The notes below the pieces were generated by a model that was not told where the DNA came from, did not search any database, and saw nothing but the letters and a program-made list of their open reading frames with translations. From contig NC_088320.1 of the NCBI RefSeq assembly GCF_910592395.1, positions 2,912,001-2,976,000 of the forward strand: a stretch of 64,000 nt of DNA, written 5' to 3'. This document shows, in pieces, positions 1-12,980 of this stretch. The DNA is from Lineus longissimus (taxonomy: Eukaryota > Nemertea > Pilidiophora > Heteronemertea > Lineidae). A program made the position numbers and the translations under genes. Each line of letters begins with the position of its first letter. Within the stretch, counting starts at the first letter, position 1.

Positions 1-2270
1 CAGACTTTCTTTAGAAATGCACCATAAGACCCCGGATTATTGATGCAGCGAGATCAATAAGGCTAAATTCCCCCATCTGTCACGTTGCGCTGATGACGTC
101 ACGAGACAGATAGGTTTTTAAACGCTCGTATTGATCTAAGCGGAGTTGGATGCCAATCAAATAACGGAAACGCTGAAGGGGTAATGATGCGTGCGTCGGC
201 GTAAAGGTACTAGAAGCAGTAAACTATATAGTTTGTGCCATTCAGTTTGTTTGTATGTGGTCCTGGAAGTCAAACTTGCGTGTCACGCAGTTATTACGTG
301 ACCCCCAGTCAGGGGAAACTTGCCATGCATTTCGTATTGATATTTAAGTGCACAGAATCATTGTTTGAATTTGTGTGCAGTACCTTAACGTTAACCATAT
401 CGTTGGTTGGGTCACTCTGCCTCCTTGCAAGCAACCTGTCTTAGGTTTGTGATCCGATAGATCTTTTAAGGACGTACTGACGGACTGCTGTAACCAGGAC
501 GAAACATCCCTTAATTAAAGATTGTATATGGAATAGTCACTCATACAGGTATCGCCACGTTCACCCTGTAGTTCACATTTCCGCACAGGTGGATGCCACA
601 TGTCCATTAGACAGATATAATTCAAGTTTCCAAAGTTTCTATTGGCCTAATCAGGATAGTAGTGGTTCGCCATAATCCGCAAATTGACACCTGTCATATC
701 AAGGAAGATCACCTCCAAACGTGTCTTCTCGTGAAGTAATTTGGGCTACGTGATGGACCTTGAAGCCAGCTCTCCATGAATACAATTGCAGGATTGATAT
801 TGAAAAGTGTTGATTAAATTGGAAATTAAAAATTCAGCAGAACTTGGAGATAGGGATTTTAACAACCCCGACAAAAGGTCGGTATTTTATCGTCGCGTGG
901 TATTTTCCAATGCATTCGGCAAAAGTCGTTTTAGTTGAATGCGCAAGACAGTGCTTATGTCACAGCTGATTAGTCTTAAATATTTCCAATTACAGTATGT
1001 GAGCAACACGACAAGCGATTCCACGAGAACGGCACTATACGAATCAGTCTCGGAGGACTGTCTTCAAGTTATTTGTTAATTGGGAATGTCATGCAACTCC
1101 ATTATTGAAGTCGACTCGTCACTTCTTTATTGAACCTTTTCACCACACGCTTAAATTAAATCATCGCTAAAATTGCAACCTAAGAAGCGTTTAAAGCTGG
1201 TGCGATATCAACTCCCTGTGATCAACAGGAACAAATACAGGAAATTTCTCACTGACGTTGATGAATTCCCAAACTTGAGAGTTTTACCATCGTTCAGGGA
1301 CATTTAGAGGCCATTTCAACACAATCAACCATAACAACATCGCCAGTTATAAACAAGAACTTGTCAGAAATGTTGGAATTTAATGACCTTCGAAATTAAA
1401 ATCCATGATATTGTCGGAAGCAGAAAACTATTTCAGCGTGAACTGTCACAATATAGACAATCTTAGTTCTGACCGACCAATAACTGCCATTGAAAAGTGG
1501 GTTCATCGAGGAAACGTGCATCCAGTCAAAATATGTCGATATCCGCTTCTTTAACCATTCCATTTGAAGACTTCCCTTTCGGAGAGCTGCTATTTTAGAC
1601 TTCTGCGCAGGCCTGGAATTAGATTTATTGCTGACGTCGTTACATGACTGATTAAACAGGTTGCCATCTAATTCAAGAATCTGCATCAAATAATATATCT
1701 TAACTTTAAGTCAAGATCCGCTCTAGTTGATTGTGATCGCGTGACATCAATCATGTTGACACACTGTCACTCTATTACAGTCATCCTGTGCGAGATGTGA
1801 CACTGATTTGGCGTTTTAAAGAAATGTGTAATTTGGTGAATATCATTCGAGTCACGATATCGTATCGTATACGTATGGGGCGGATCTCAAAGAGATGTGT
1901 GAAGTCATGCACGTTTATGAAGTAAGCGTCCATGTGCGTGGAGCTATTAAACCTCACAGATTGGTGACTGAACGAACGGACGTAACTTCTTCATTGCCTC
2001 CTCAGTCAGCGCCCGGACCAACACACTAGACTGCCTAATTTCGCAGTTTCAAACTCAGAACTCGGGGGTATCTCACACAATTTCGATTCCTGGACTCGAG
2101 CTGTAGTGTCACTAGAACAACGGCGGCGTTGTGCTGTATTTCTGTGACCAAATCGAATGATCTGTACAGATTTTTCGATAGATTATCTCGGCATGACACA
2201 CGGAACAGATGGGTTAATACCTTGCATCTATCACACACTATAAATTATACAAGTACGTGATGGTATTCGC
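1..2270. other. No supported gene
   Basis: Nothing recognisable was found. The longest open frames are under 100 codons, overlap on opposite strands and have no splice-site or codon pattern to support them. The stretch has ordinary A+T-rich composition without long tandem repeats or clear dyads. Confidence 0.6.
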
Positions 2271-2301
2271 CCCCGCCGGGGATGGGCCCGTCTCTGTCTA
2301 A

Positions 2302-2507
2302 TGTTCCGAGCCAGTTCACATGGTGGACATGACGCATGGGAGACAGCGTTCAGACCTGGACGGGCAGCATTAATAAAACAATGTACACGGGCTATGGTTT
2401 AGAAACTGTACCATAATCGAGACTAAGTGCAAATTACCGCCAGGTCATCTTTGCCCCCTGGGACCGCGGGCTGTCGTATGTCCGGTGTTGCGAGTCAGTT
2501 CACATGG
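2302..2507 (+). repeat. Degenerate direct repeat, about 184 bp apart
   Basis: A 22-bp stretch at 2302-2323 recurs at 2486-2507 with 20 of 22 bases identical (core CAGTTCACATGG). Weaker resemblance continues on both sides: G+C-rich sequence before, and a CAG-CTG/ACGGG-like segment after. I infer an old tandem duplication or remnant of a dispersed repeat. Several small open frames in the area are shadows of this. Confidence 0.4.
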
Positions 2508-2575
2508 ATGGATATATACGAGGGGTTACTCCCAGCCTGACAGGTCCGTCGATAACATGGTGCGCATTCAAGACA

Positions 2576-3392
2576 GTCGAGGTAAACGCACAAATAATTC
2601 TTTGTGTGTGGATGTCCATATGTTTGTGACGTCAACAGTTGCTTGTCTTCTCTTTGAAATCTTCCTCTTTTCCATATGGCCGTAGTTTTCATACATATTT
2701 GGACCATTTTTTAAAGACTGCATGGCAGTGTCCTGGCTCGTGGTCACATTACTTGCCTGCTGAATTAGCAAAGCGCTTGCTCTTTTACAATATCATTGCT
2801 TTGTCATTTGACGACCATTGTCGGGTCGGATTCTCTCGCGGAAATAGATATTTAGTGGGTGTTGGCATGGTGCTAGACGAAAGGTCAGAACAATTTTTTA
2901 TAATCGTTTGATACTCCTATATATTACATGTTTCGTGTAAATGGCTGTCCAAGATTTATGTCAACATTTTGGCTTTTTATCGTGGGAATAGTCTAATCCG
3001 GCAAATTTCTCGAAACTCCTAGATTCCCCAAAATAAACTCGCGTAAAAATGTGCTTTTGATACAAAAGAACAAAAAAAACTTGCAGTCCGTAAAATGAAA
3101 GTCGCGAACATATTCCTTACGTGATAGAACAGAGTTTAGACACATTCACAGCATAGCCTAGTCTGACTAGTATTGGTCGCACTAATTACTAAGCAGGAAA
3201 ATCACACATTTGCATCTCGCTAATAGCCTTCTAGCCTGGCGTGCTGTTTGGATCAGGGACGAGGGCATAATTCGATTGGCTGTCCTAACTATTAAATCGA
3301 TAGCTAAATCACTGAACATGGAAACCTGTAGTAGGTCACTGAACATGGGTAGCTAAAGCATTGATTCAGGCAGGTAACTAAATATGAATGTA
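2576..3392. other. No supported gene; minisatellite flank
   Basis: No coding signal was found. Close to the array, the motif CACTGAACATGG occurs twice (around 3311 and 3337), followed by words resembling degenerate array units (GGTAGCTAAA, GGTAACTAAA). These may be decayed outer copies of the minisatellite that begins at 3393. Confidence 0.5.
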
Positions 3393-4020
3393 GGTAAAAA
3401 TCCTACCGGTAAAAATCCTAACGGTAAAAATCATTACTGTAAAAATCCTAACTGTAAAAATCCCAACTGTACAAATCCTAATGGTAAAAATCGTAACGGT
3501 AAAAATCGTAACGTTAAAAATCGTAACGTTAAAAATCGTAACGGTAAAAATCGTAACGGTAAAAATCGTAAAGTTAAAAATCGTAACAGTAAAAATCGTA
3601 ACGTTAAAAATCGTGACAGTAAAAATCGTAACAGTAAAAATCGTAACAGTAAAAATCCTAACTCTAAAAATCGTAACGGTAAAAATCGTTAGGGTAAAAA
3701 TCCTAACGGTAAAAATCCTAATGGTAAAAATTGTGACAGTAAAAATCGTAACGGTGAAAATCGTAACAGTAAAAATCGTAACGTTAAAAATCGTAACAGT
3801 AAAAATCGTAACAGTAAAAATCGTAACGTTAAAAATCGTAACAGTAAAAATCGTAACGTTAAAAATCGTAACAGTAAAAATCGTAACAGTAAAAATCGTA
3901 ACAGTAAAAATCCTAACGCTAAAAATCCTAATGGTAAAAATCCTAATGGTAAAAATCGTTACGGTAAAAATCCTAACGGTCAAAATCATAATGGTAAAAA
4001 TCCTAAAGGTAAAAATCTTG
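3393..4020 (+). repeat. 15-bp minisatellite, about 42 units
   Basis: The unit is GTAAAAATCSTAACN with consensus GGTAAAAATCGTAAC. The AAAATC core is nearly invariant. Variation is concentrated in the base after ATC (C or G) and in the triplet GGT/AGT/GTT between cores. CCT-type units lie at the edges and CGT-type units in the middle, as expected when arrays expand from the centre. Because 15 is a multiple of 3, several frames stay open on both strands: 233 codons on minus (TVTIF periods), 193 and 102 on plus (VKIVT and GKNRN periods). I regard these as artefacts, not genes. Confidence 0.97.
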
Positions 4021-4282
4021 TGCTGTCTTGAACAGCGTCCTACTCGGATCAAGGATATTTGAAGGGATCTTAATGGCATGCTTCAGATATTTCCTAGGTA
4101 CATGCCGGTCATTCATTATTTAAGTTATGGGATCAGTTCCTTGGTTTGCCTCGGACTGTTCATGTCAACACGAATTACTGTAATGACCTCGGAAGGGGAA
4201 ACGTATCATTCCGTGCCAAGAAGATAGAGACCATGCAAGTCAAAAATTGTCCTTAATTATTTATTTAGAGTTCATTTTGCCA

Positions 4283-4316
4283 ATGGATGGATGGATGGAT
4301 GGATGGATGGATGGAT
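4283..4316 (+). repeat. (ATGG)n microsatellite
   Basis: About eight and a half uninterrupted ATGG units lie some 260 bp beyond the 15-bp array. A related short ATGG run occurs near 51893. Confidence 0.95.
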
Positions 4317-4320
4317 TATT

Positions 4321-5564
4321 TCTCTTGATAAACAACTAAAGTGACAACTCAATGCATCTTTCGATCTCAGAAAACCCCCGGAGTGCACAGATAGAAAAAT
4401 ATAGGAAATTATTTCGGAAGTTAACGTGGTGAGCGACAGATTTCAGGCGCCACCAAAGCGATGTAGGAGTGCTGCTGTCGTTGAAATCTAATCTAAATTG
4501 ACACTTAAAGGTGGTGTGTATCATCAAAAGAGACAGTTTTTCTCAAAGAAAATGTCAACCGAATCGACATAGCCGTAATTGCCATCAAACAATTCGGAAC
4601 ATCGGTGAGGTGTTTTCTTCATTTTAGCACACTGAAATCTATTCGTGTCTATTGCTGACAAGTCAGGATCATGTATCTCTTCTAATTTGGAGAAACACTA
4701 CAATGTAGGGAACACTGATTAAGCTCAGGTCATATTATTCAAGCGTAGCGTTGGATTGTAAATAGGTCTGCCAATGTCAAGGTGAAACACGGGAATATTG
4801 GCCCAAAAGCTTGCGATTGCATAATCGATTCTTCCCAAGTATACATGTAAACATGTACAGGACATCATGGGTATACCTAAAAGTGGTCAGGTCATACTGA
4901 CCTATAACCTCTTTAAAAGGAAGTGAAAGTATTTCATATCTTGCCTTATTAATACAATAAAGGCAAAAGCATCCGATAGCTCGTTTGTTGGCACAACTTG
5001 TCGGTGTCATCACAGTCGTCTCATCCAGTCAAACTGCGACGACAAAATGAGCCCTTTAATTGAAATTATCACTAAGATAGGAAGACTGTTGAGCTGCTGA
5101 CGTTGAAATGACCTTTCTGACAATTTGCATTGAAGTTGGCAATTAATCATGACATTCGCTGAGGGAAAAATGACCATTTTGACAGATTACATTAAAGTCG
5201 ACATCCTACGTTTGACATGTCCTCGCATCCTCGGAAATCTTAGTTGCTGAAGAAGCCTTATAAGTTGTAAGTGGCATCGGAGTTAATCACTAAATAGGAG
5301 TGCCTTTGGCTTCAAAATAGCGATACAGGGATGATATCGTGACTAAGACATCTTAGGAGGTGAAATTTATCGGATATGAAGGATTTTAAAGAGGATATTT
5401 CCTCGTGAGGGCGACGTTATAAACACGATTAAAAGGTACGAAGATTAGGAACGCTTCCTGTTTCGATCCGCCAGGATTAGGCAAAGTGTTCACCTTAGTC
5501 CTTAATTTGATAATTCATAGAAACGATAAATTGAAAATTTATTGTTCCTAGACCTACATGTATG
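4321..5564. other. No supported gene
   Basis: Only frames of fewer than 80 codons are present, with no support. Around 4843-4858 there is a TACATGTAAACATGTACA cluster, the short palindromic word that recurs throughout the window. Confidence 0.55.
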
Positions 5565-5655
5565 TCAAAATCTAGCTTTTCTGTTATAATCAAATGCAAC
5601 CCAGAGAAAAACCAACCCTCCCACGGTACACTGCATACCAATCTCATACGGTATC

Positions 5656-6192
5656 TTGTACAATTTTACCTTGCCCTTGTCAAGTAGCTGGGTCTTTTGT
5701 AGCGGAAGTTTCCGAGGCAGTCGAGTACCTTCACTCAGGCACGCACCAATAATGACTGCTAACATGGCATCCCCACGAAGTAGAACACGGCGGTACAGGA
5801 ATGGATATAAAAACGATGACTGGCGTTACTATTATAACAAACTGGCACCACAAATTATTTTACTGTTTCAATCAAGTGCAGTAATAGTTGTAGTTTTCAC
5901 ATATTCCCAAATGGAAAGTGGTCAACCACGTGTCATTATTTTTGAGACGACAGCCATTAACAGAGGGTTAATAGTATCGAAAAGTGAAATTGCAGTGCAT
6001 GTTATGCCCGAGCAGAATGCTAGCCTAAATCTACATCTGGTCACGTACACTGCCTTAGGTATTTTACACTGTTTTGTCAACGAAGACAATTTTGATTGTG
6101 TTAAAAGTCCTCTGCGTGATATCGCTAATGCAGCAAAGGGCCTCTACGTTGCTATGCAGCGGAGACTACCATATAACAGTGCATATCATTAA
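5656..6192 (+). CDS. Open frame of 178 codons, no recognisable product
   Basis: This is the longest frame outside the obvious repeats. The product would have a Ser/Arg-rich start and one hydrophobic stretch near residues 64-80 (IILLFQSSAVIVVVF). No family is recognised. An opposite-strand frame ending at 5565 overlaps its 5' end and also looks protein-like, so the real strand, if any, is undecided. No upstream promoter or polyadenylation context stands out. A frame of this length is about what chance gives once in a window this size, so I treat it as a weak candidate only. Confidence 0.12.
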   Translation: MYNFTLPLSSSWVFCSGSFRGSRVPSLRHAPIMTANMASPRSRTRRYRNGYKNDDWRYYYNKLAPQIILLFQSSAVIVVVFTYSQMESGQPRVIIFETTAINRGLIVSKSEIAVHVMPEQNASLNLHLVTYTALGILHCFVNEDNFDCVKSPLRDIANAAKGLYVAMQRRLPYNSAYH

Positions 6193-6967
6193 ACACCAGT
6201 TGCCTTCTCAGTTTAAGCGAAATGATCGTCTATATATGCCAAGGGGCGCATAATATAATGCTCACCATCGTTCAAATATCAAAGGGTTAATCATAAATGA
6301 TTTCTTAAAGTCGTCGAAACCAACCAGAAAACATGAAATCTTTCCGATATCAAAGGTGTTGTAAATATAGCTCGCAAACAAACCCTCTAGGTTTTGATAT
6401 TAAAATTCTGTTTCGACCTTTGCGAGCCAGCTCGGAATTCTTTATCGACAAAGATGACATTAAGACAGACGATACTGCTACTCAGCGCAACGCGAGACTG
6501 GAAACACGACATAAGAAATCGAGAAATCCACGAGGAAAAGAACACGACGCCTTCATCATAACAATGTCGAGGATCCAAATGGAATTGAGACTTAGTGATA
6601 TCTTTGCAACATTATCCGCGTAGTGAAATGTCAGTTTTACATCTTCGCAACATTATATTTTAATCAAAATAAGAAGACGAAACTTCGGATTATCTTTATT
6701 GTGTGAAAATGTTTTTTTTGCGGAGAATGAAAGGTTATTTCCCTGGGGATATTTTAAGGCTGGTTTCCTTTGAACTATGCTTGTTGCAGTTTATTTAAAT
6801 ATTCGATGTAATGCATTTATTGCCGCATGAAGAAATGCAATTTCGGAAAATTAATCAAATTATCCAGGTCAACAAAGGCAAATCAGTATCTATATAGCTA
6901 CAGACTTCGCCGTGATCTGGCTCATTCAAGCTACATGTGAACCGTGATTGTACTATTTATTAATCCT
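6193..6967. other. No supported gene
   Basis: A 96-codon frame at 6333-6623 overlaps a minus-strand frame of similar quality, and neither is convincing. The rest is A+T-rich with homopolymer runs, including T8 near 6712. Confidence 0.5.
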
Positions 6968-6970
6968 TCT

Positions 6971-7042
6971 TTTATGTGATTCGGCAATCACGTTTTTGTG
7001 TGAATTTACACAATCATGTTTTTATGTGATATAAGCAATCAG
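6971..7042 (+). repeat. Short degenerate tandem repeat, about 25 bp
   Basis: Three successive imperfect copies carry a TTTATGTGAT...CAATCA pattern (around 6971, 6994 and 7020). A further isolated CAATCACATG follows near 7060. Confidence 0.6.
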
Positions 7043-7045
7043 GAT

Positions 7046-8683
7046 AAAGCGTGACAAAGGTACAATCACATGTTTTCTGTTGGCCCCAACTATTCTAAAC
7101 CTTCACTTCGTCAAACAATGTGCAAGTCAGTAGACCAGAGTGTCTTGTATCTCAACTTATTTTCGTTCACATGAAGAATAGAGAGGGTCAGATTTTGATC
7201 AGAGTACGACCACGAGAAAGAGGCGGCATGTCGACGACGTCTATTGCGTTTCATGTTGTCAGAAATGCAATTAAACAGAATGTCCAGTATGCCTAGACAC
7301 AAGTATGGATGAATCTGTACTTGCTAGAAACAATAATACAAAACAACTGACTATGTTTCGTCAACTACAGGGTGGCAAAGAAATCTTTTCCCTCACACAA
7401 TGGACACACAATAGACTTGTGCAAGGGAAACGTTTTCTGGGTCACCCTGTAGAGAAAAAATCACGTTGTTCTCGTTTTCGTTTTCGGATCAAAACACGAA
7501 CCACGCTTTCATGCGATTAATCTATTTTTACTCAAGGGGTGGGGGGGGGGGGGGTGACATGTACTCTCTGTCGTGCATTCCACCCAATCTATACCCAGGC
7601 CAATTATACAATCTCTTGGGTAACACCATTACTTATTTGGTTCTGATTAACGTTGAAATCACTTCATTGATCCAGAACCAATCTGGAGCTAGTTCACGTC
7701 TTTATTTCGACCCACCCTAGATGGTTGTAATTATGATAAGATTTGTACACTCACGTGTAAAAATGCACTCGAAATTTTGGGCTACTTGGTGAAATCGACC
7801 ACAGCCTCCTGCACTCGTTTTATGATTAGATAAAATCGTATAATTAGGCAGCATTGATTAAGTATAGCTGTATTACCAATTAGATATGAGAATCACTGCT
7901 GCTAAGTACGTCATGCTATACAAGTGTTCAGTGCATTTTGCATGTACATCGACTGTGTGACATGCACATGGGCGTCACCAAGCACTTTGTAAACGGGAAG
8001 TCCTCTCATGGTAAAGGTTAATGGCTGTGATAAATCCATAACGCATCGACTTCGCAATAATGGAAGATGCAGTTAATAATTCTCCAGGCATGACAAGCAG
8101 AAAGGGAAATTGAAAGTCATTACGTTGGACGTGTTATCTAGTCCAAAGTTCAGGTGTTATGGCTGAAAGTTTGCGTGCTGGCATGATGAATTGGATTTTA
8201 TCATCAACATTGTCTATCTCAGATCTAATTAAAATTAGTTGTTACTATCAGCAGTATCTATCTCAGATCTCAAGGTGATTGAAAGGGACAACAAGAATTA
8301 GTTTTCTACATACCGTCCGGTGATAAGTACCTCATATCCTTTGTAAGACCGAAACATCCTGTCTTGTCCCAAACTAAAAAATATGTTTATATCTGAATCC
8401 TACCGCGCATCTGGTACAACTGGGAAAATGTACCGTATTGTAATATTATCACTGGTTCAAACTAGATTAACCATTTCGAGCCATTGATCAATGGAACCAT
8501 CTGCGACTTTTGATGATTAGCAAAAAAGAAACGTGTTTTGATATAATGCAGTCAAATGCACCAGCTTGAATTATTTTAAGGGTAAGCAGGTTCTGTATTT
8601 ACAAATACGATGGTAGAATCAAAGATTGTCACATTTTTGAGTTGCAAGCTTTTATTACAAAATCGTGATCATCTTTCTTATAA
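7046..8683. other. No supported gene; G-run and small repeats
   Basis: At 7536-7554 there is GGGG, a T and then 14 G, a homopolymer likely to vary in length and able to form G-quadruplexes. At 8210-8280 the word CTATCTCAGATCT occurs twice about 50 bp apart. Open frames at 7305-7720 are short and unsupported. Confidence 0.55.
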
Positions 8684-9295
8684 GCATCAACATAAAGACA
8701 TGCTTTCTCTCTGGGTTGACCAGAAAAAATACCACCACCATTGAACACATGAACAGCATCAACATAAAGACATGCTCCCTGTTTGGTTTGACTAGGAAAA
8801 ACGCACACCCTTTGAACACATGAACAGCATCAACATAAAGACATGCTCCCTGTTTGGTTTGACTAGAAAAAAGCACACCCTTTGAACACATGAACAGCAT
8901 CAACATAAAGACATGCTCCCTGTTTGGTTTGACTAGAAAAAAGCACACCCTTTGAACACATGAACAGCATCAACATAAAGACATGCTCCCTGTTTGGTTT
9001 GACTAGAAAAAAAGCACACCCTTTGAACACATGAACAGCATCAACATAAAGACATGCTCCCTGTTTGGTTTGACTAGAAAAAAAGCACACCCTTTGAACA
9101 CATGAACAGCATCAACATGGAGACATGCTCCCTGTTTGGTTTGACTAGTAAAAGTACCACCTTCGCACATGAACAACATTTACATAAAGACATGCTCTCT
9201 GTTTAGTTTGACCTGAAAAAGCACGAACCTCGCACATGGGTAGCAATGACATATATAAATGTTCTCCTTTTGGTAAAAGCACCACCTTCTGCGAG
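8684..9295 (+). repeat. 70-71 bp minisatellite, about 8.5 copies
   Basis: The repeat carries CATCAACATAAAGACATGCT followed by CCCTGTTTGGTTTGACTAG and a run of A before GCACACCCTTTG. Copies start near 8684, 8754, 8826, 8896, 8966, 9037, 9108, 9175 and 9242. The inner five are nearly identical (they differ mainly in A-run length), while outer copies diverge and the last decays into unique sequence. The 97- and 75-codon minus-strand frames here simply rotate through the three reading frames because 70 is not a multiple of 3, so they are not genes. Confidence 0.95.
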
Positions 9296-12200
9296 ATTTA
9301 TTGTGTGTATATCAACCATTGTTATTATTCCATAATAGCAAAACCATCTGGCGATATTCGGATACCATTGATACAATAAACGCCAAGATAATTAATCATT
9401 CAACTGTTGTGGTATGCCAGACGCTGCCGAAACAACAATCATATAAGTTCAAGCGAAAAACGAATAAAAAAAATGAAATTATAGAAGTCATTCATCAAAC
9501 TTATGGTTAATCATGTCAGCAATATCAATAATATCTTTGTGGCTTGTTTTCTGTTTTGCAAACGCTGTGTTGGCCAAATGGGTAGTGTTTATCAAACTTA
9601 GAGGATAATACAGTTTACGAGTGAAAAGGGAAAAACACAACAAGAACAAAACAAAACAAATATAATGATATCAGACGACAACCCCAAGACATTTCGAAAG
9701 TAATTCATCATCCTCTCAGTAGCCACGATTTCTTTGGTATGATTACGATAAAGAAAATGTATCAGTCAACGCGGTGTATAGACTGTGTTTTACATCTTCG
9801 CCAAATTACAAAACGTGATCTTGTTTTAACACCAGCTGGTTATTTATCAGGCAAGCCCACAGTGACTGACCTCGTAATTCAAACTTAGGGTAACCATCTA
9901 CTGTATGATCCAAAGTAGGCCTACGATACTAAAATCGATACAATGATATCAATAATGTTTTATGGTGACGAACAGCAGATGTTTGAGTTTGAGCAACTGA
10001 AATTATTTCAACATTTGCAATAACACTTGTTACAGTGTAAACAATGCTACTTTTGGATGTGTTGCAAATTTTTAATTTAATTTAATTTCACATAGACATT
10101 GCGTCTGTCATTACCGTATTTAATTTCAGAGTTAAATCATGAGGAGGCCAGTGTAGCAGTATAAAACTATTGAATGGAGGCGGATTAAGATACATATGGT
10201 TTTATAGAGACCATGACTACCCAGAATACCGCAGATATTTAGATTCACATAATAGAATCGATTCATTTGAAAAAATATTTTTTTATTAGAAAAACTGAAG
10301 GGAACTGCGTCATCCGCCAAAATTAATCGGGATTTTTTTCCCCATCAACACATAATGCATCAGCCTTCTAAAGACTGTCTTAGAAAATTACATATGACGG
10401 CTTGGAAGTGTGACATCGCCGAACAGTTATTCCCCATAGGTGCACTAATCAGCACGAGAAGTCGGGAGGTGGCGGACACGCGAGTTGCTGAAGGGTTGAC
10501 GCGTTCACTTCTGTAGCAGCAGGCCACCTTGGGGAGGAATTACAAGATGGTATTACTCCCGAGGTAGGCATGTAACATCTTCTTGGCATCTATGTTGCGA
10601 CTATAGAAAGCTTAATGTGTGTTCTGTAATGGGTACCATTGATGTAGCCTCTTACTACGTCTAGAAAAACTAACTAAATGGCTGTTTCGCACTTTTACTG
10701 GCCCCTGGATGACATAATGTATTAGTTACGGTACGAGATATTACCCCTTTGATGATATGAGAATAACGACTGCTTGTGTAAATGCGATACAGAATTTGCA
10801 AGACATATGCACGTTATAACGTATAGAGTACATTGTAAATATTGTCATGAAACATGGATTTCAGTGGTACCAGTGATCCTATGAAGCAAGCAAAACCTCT
10901 TTAAGGGTAAAAGTACCAAATCCAAAAATATTTTCAAATTGTCCCGGAACTGCGTGTACATAAAAGAATCAATTGCTTTGACAGAGTATATAAATGTTGG
11001 TATTATTCGTCCATCAGCCGCATATTTACTGTTCACTTTTTCTTGCTCATTTGCACCTGGGTCATTTAGTCCAGACACTCTATGATATAACATAAATGTA
11101 TCTTTATAGGCGGACAGCCATAATGGGTTGGATTACCCTCCCGTTGAGTCTACGAATTCTCACTAAAAGATTAACCACTGTAACGATTAGATGATTGCAC
11201 TTTTATGTCATTATTTTATACAAATCATCCATATTTCCTGACACTTTCTGATGCAGCAGCTATCTATTTTCCTTATCTTACAGGAGCATCCTATTAATAA
11301 AGATAAAACTAATCCTTTGGCAACCTTGTCTTCATATACTAAAAAAGCAATTAGGTTTTTTTAGTATAAGACCATTTATCCCACTTTCTCTCCTCTTTTC
11401 CTGGCCATCAATTCGTCCATTGCACATGTTGTAATACATTATGAATGAACATGTTTTATGTACAAATCTTCTTTTCCCCATTTCCCATTTAAGGATGGCT
11501 TAAGAACGCCATTTTGACCCAGAAGAAAACCAGAACGCACGAAGTCGCACTTTGATCAGGTGAGGTGATTAACCTCGACTGTGTTTGATCTACCAACTCC
11601 CGTCTCGTCACGTTCTCGCCAAGCTCCTGTCATGTCGCATCACGTAAAGAATGATGACGCCAGATCATTGTTGAATGTAACAACAGGATCCTTCTTAAGA
11701 AAATGTTTCGGCAGGGTACCCGTTCTATATGCTGAGAAATTCTCTAAGATCTATCCAACAGGACATCCACAGGACAGGGGCAGGCCGCATACTAAGGCCC
11801 GTACACAACACGGGAGAGTCATTGATGTGACCTCATAGGTGACTGGCCGATGTGTGCATCTTCCAATGCATTCAATCGGCTTGCACAAGACTACGAATTC
11901 CTCGACTGCGGCAAATCACTTTATGATAAATGAAGACGTATCAATGTGCGACTCTCGCTTCCTGTTTTATGACACCCAAAGAATCACCAAACGATAGAGA
12001 AGAAGATAGAATATCCTCCGATACAAACATGCTTCAAAATTGATCAAATATGTGACATTTCATGATTAGGTTATGGGAATGCTAGTTTAATTATCGGGGC
12101 AAGGTCAAGGTTGTAATCCGAGGAATGAGCAATGGATTGGATGGATTGTATTCACGGCTGTCTGGCTTTGAGGATTCGGATGTCAGAACACGCGAAGGTG

Positions 12201-12980
12201 TGAAGAATTCGCGGCAGGGTCGGGCGACGAGGCTGCCCATCGTCATGATAATCTTGCAGATTGTATAGTCATGACTTGAATGAACTGAGAACCTTTTGAT
12301 TCCTGGTCACCTTAAAAGGCCTGATCTTGAAATCTGAAATTTGATTTGTGATTTTCCAATTAGGATGTAATCACGCATTGAAGGTAACTTTCAACAATGC
12401 TGTTTATGAACACCAATAAAAAAACACTATACATGTCGTACATGCAAGTACGAGTTTTATTGTCGTCTTGTTATATCATGTACATTTTAACCACATTCCA
12501 GCCATGTGTACATTGTAACTGCACTAGAGCCATGTCAATTTCTGGTCACCAGCAGGGGCACATGTGAAAAATGTGCACTAAATAACCTAAGGTAGTACTG
12601 CAACATGATCAGTGCTAAACATAAATTTACACAAATTCAAGGTCACTAATTACAGAAATGGTAGGGATAAGTAGGGATAATGACCACCGATAACCCATTT
12701 AGCATAGATTTTTGTAGTTATTTAGAACATAAACAGTGTTTCTCAGCTGAAATAATCACAAAAACCAAATGTCTAATTAATTGGCAATCCAACGTATCAA
12801 GTACTGCAACGAGGATACCATTGATAGAAACTCGAAAAGAAAACAAATATACAACCACAACATCATTTCAACTGTTCGGATCATCTGTTCGCAGTCGGTG
12901 ATCATTCCTTATCTATATTTGTGTAGTCGTGACAAAAAATGCAATTCAGTCTGATATTGGCATGAAGGCAACCTACAGCA
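9296..12980. other. No supported gene, 3.7 kb
   Basis: The longest frame is 85 codons (11581-11838, plus), with no recognisable features. A+T-rich tracts such as the TTTAATTTAATTTAATTTC run near 10070 are present. AAGGTCA-type nuclear-receptor half-sites occur near 12104. Nothing else is supported. Confidence 0.55.

Noticed and set aside
3378-4079. Frames of 233 (minus), 193 and 102 (plus) codons as genes for repetitive proteins
   Set aside because: They arise from a 15-bp tandem array whose unit lacks stops in several frames. Opposite strands are equally open, and no start context or flanking coding sequence is seen.
8655-9090. Minus-strand 97- and 75-codon frames with a repeated peptide
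   Set aside because: A 70-71 bp unit rotates the frame at each copy, and the frames do not continue outside the array.
8684-9295. CRISPR-like array
   Set aside because: The repeats are contiguous with no unique spacers, the context is animal DNA, and no cas genes are present.
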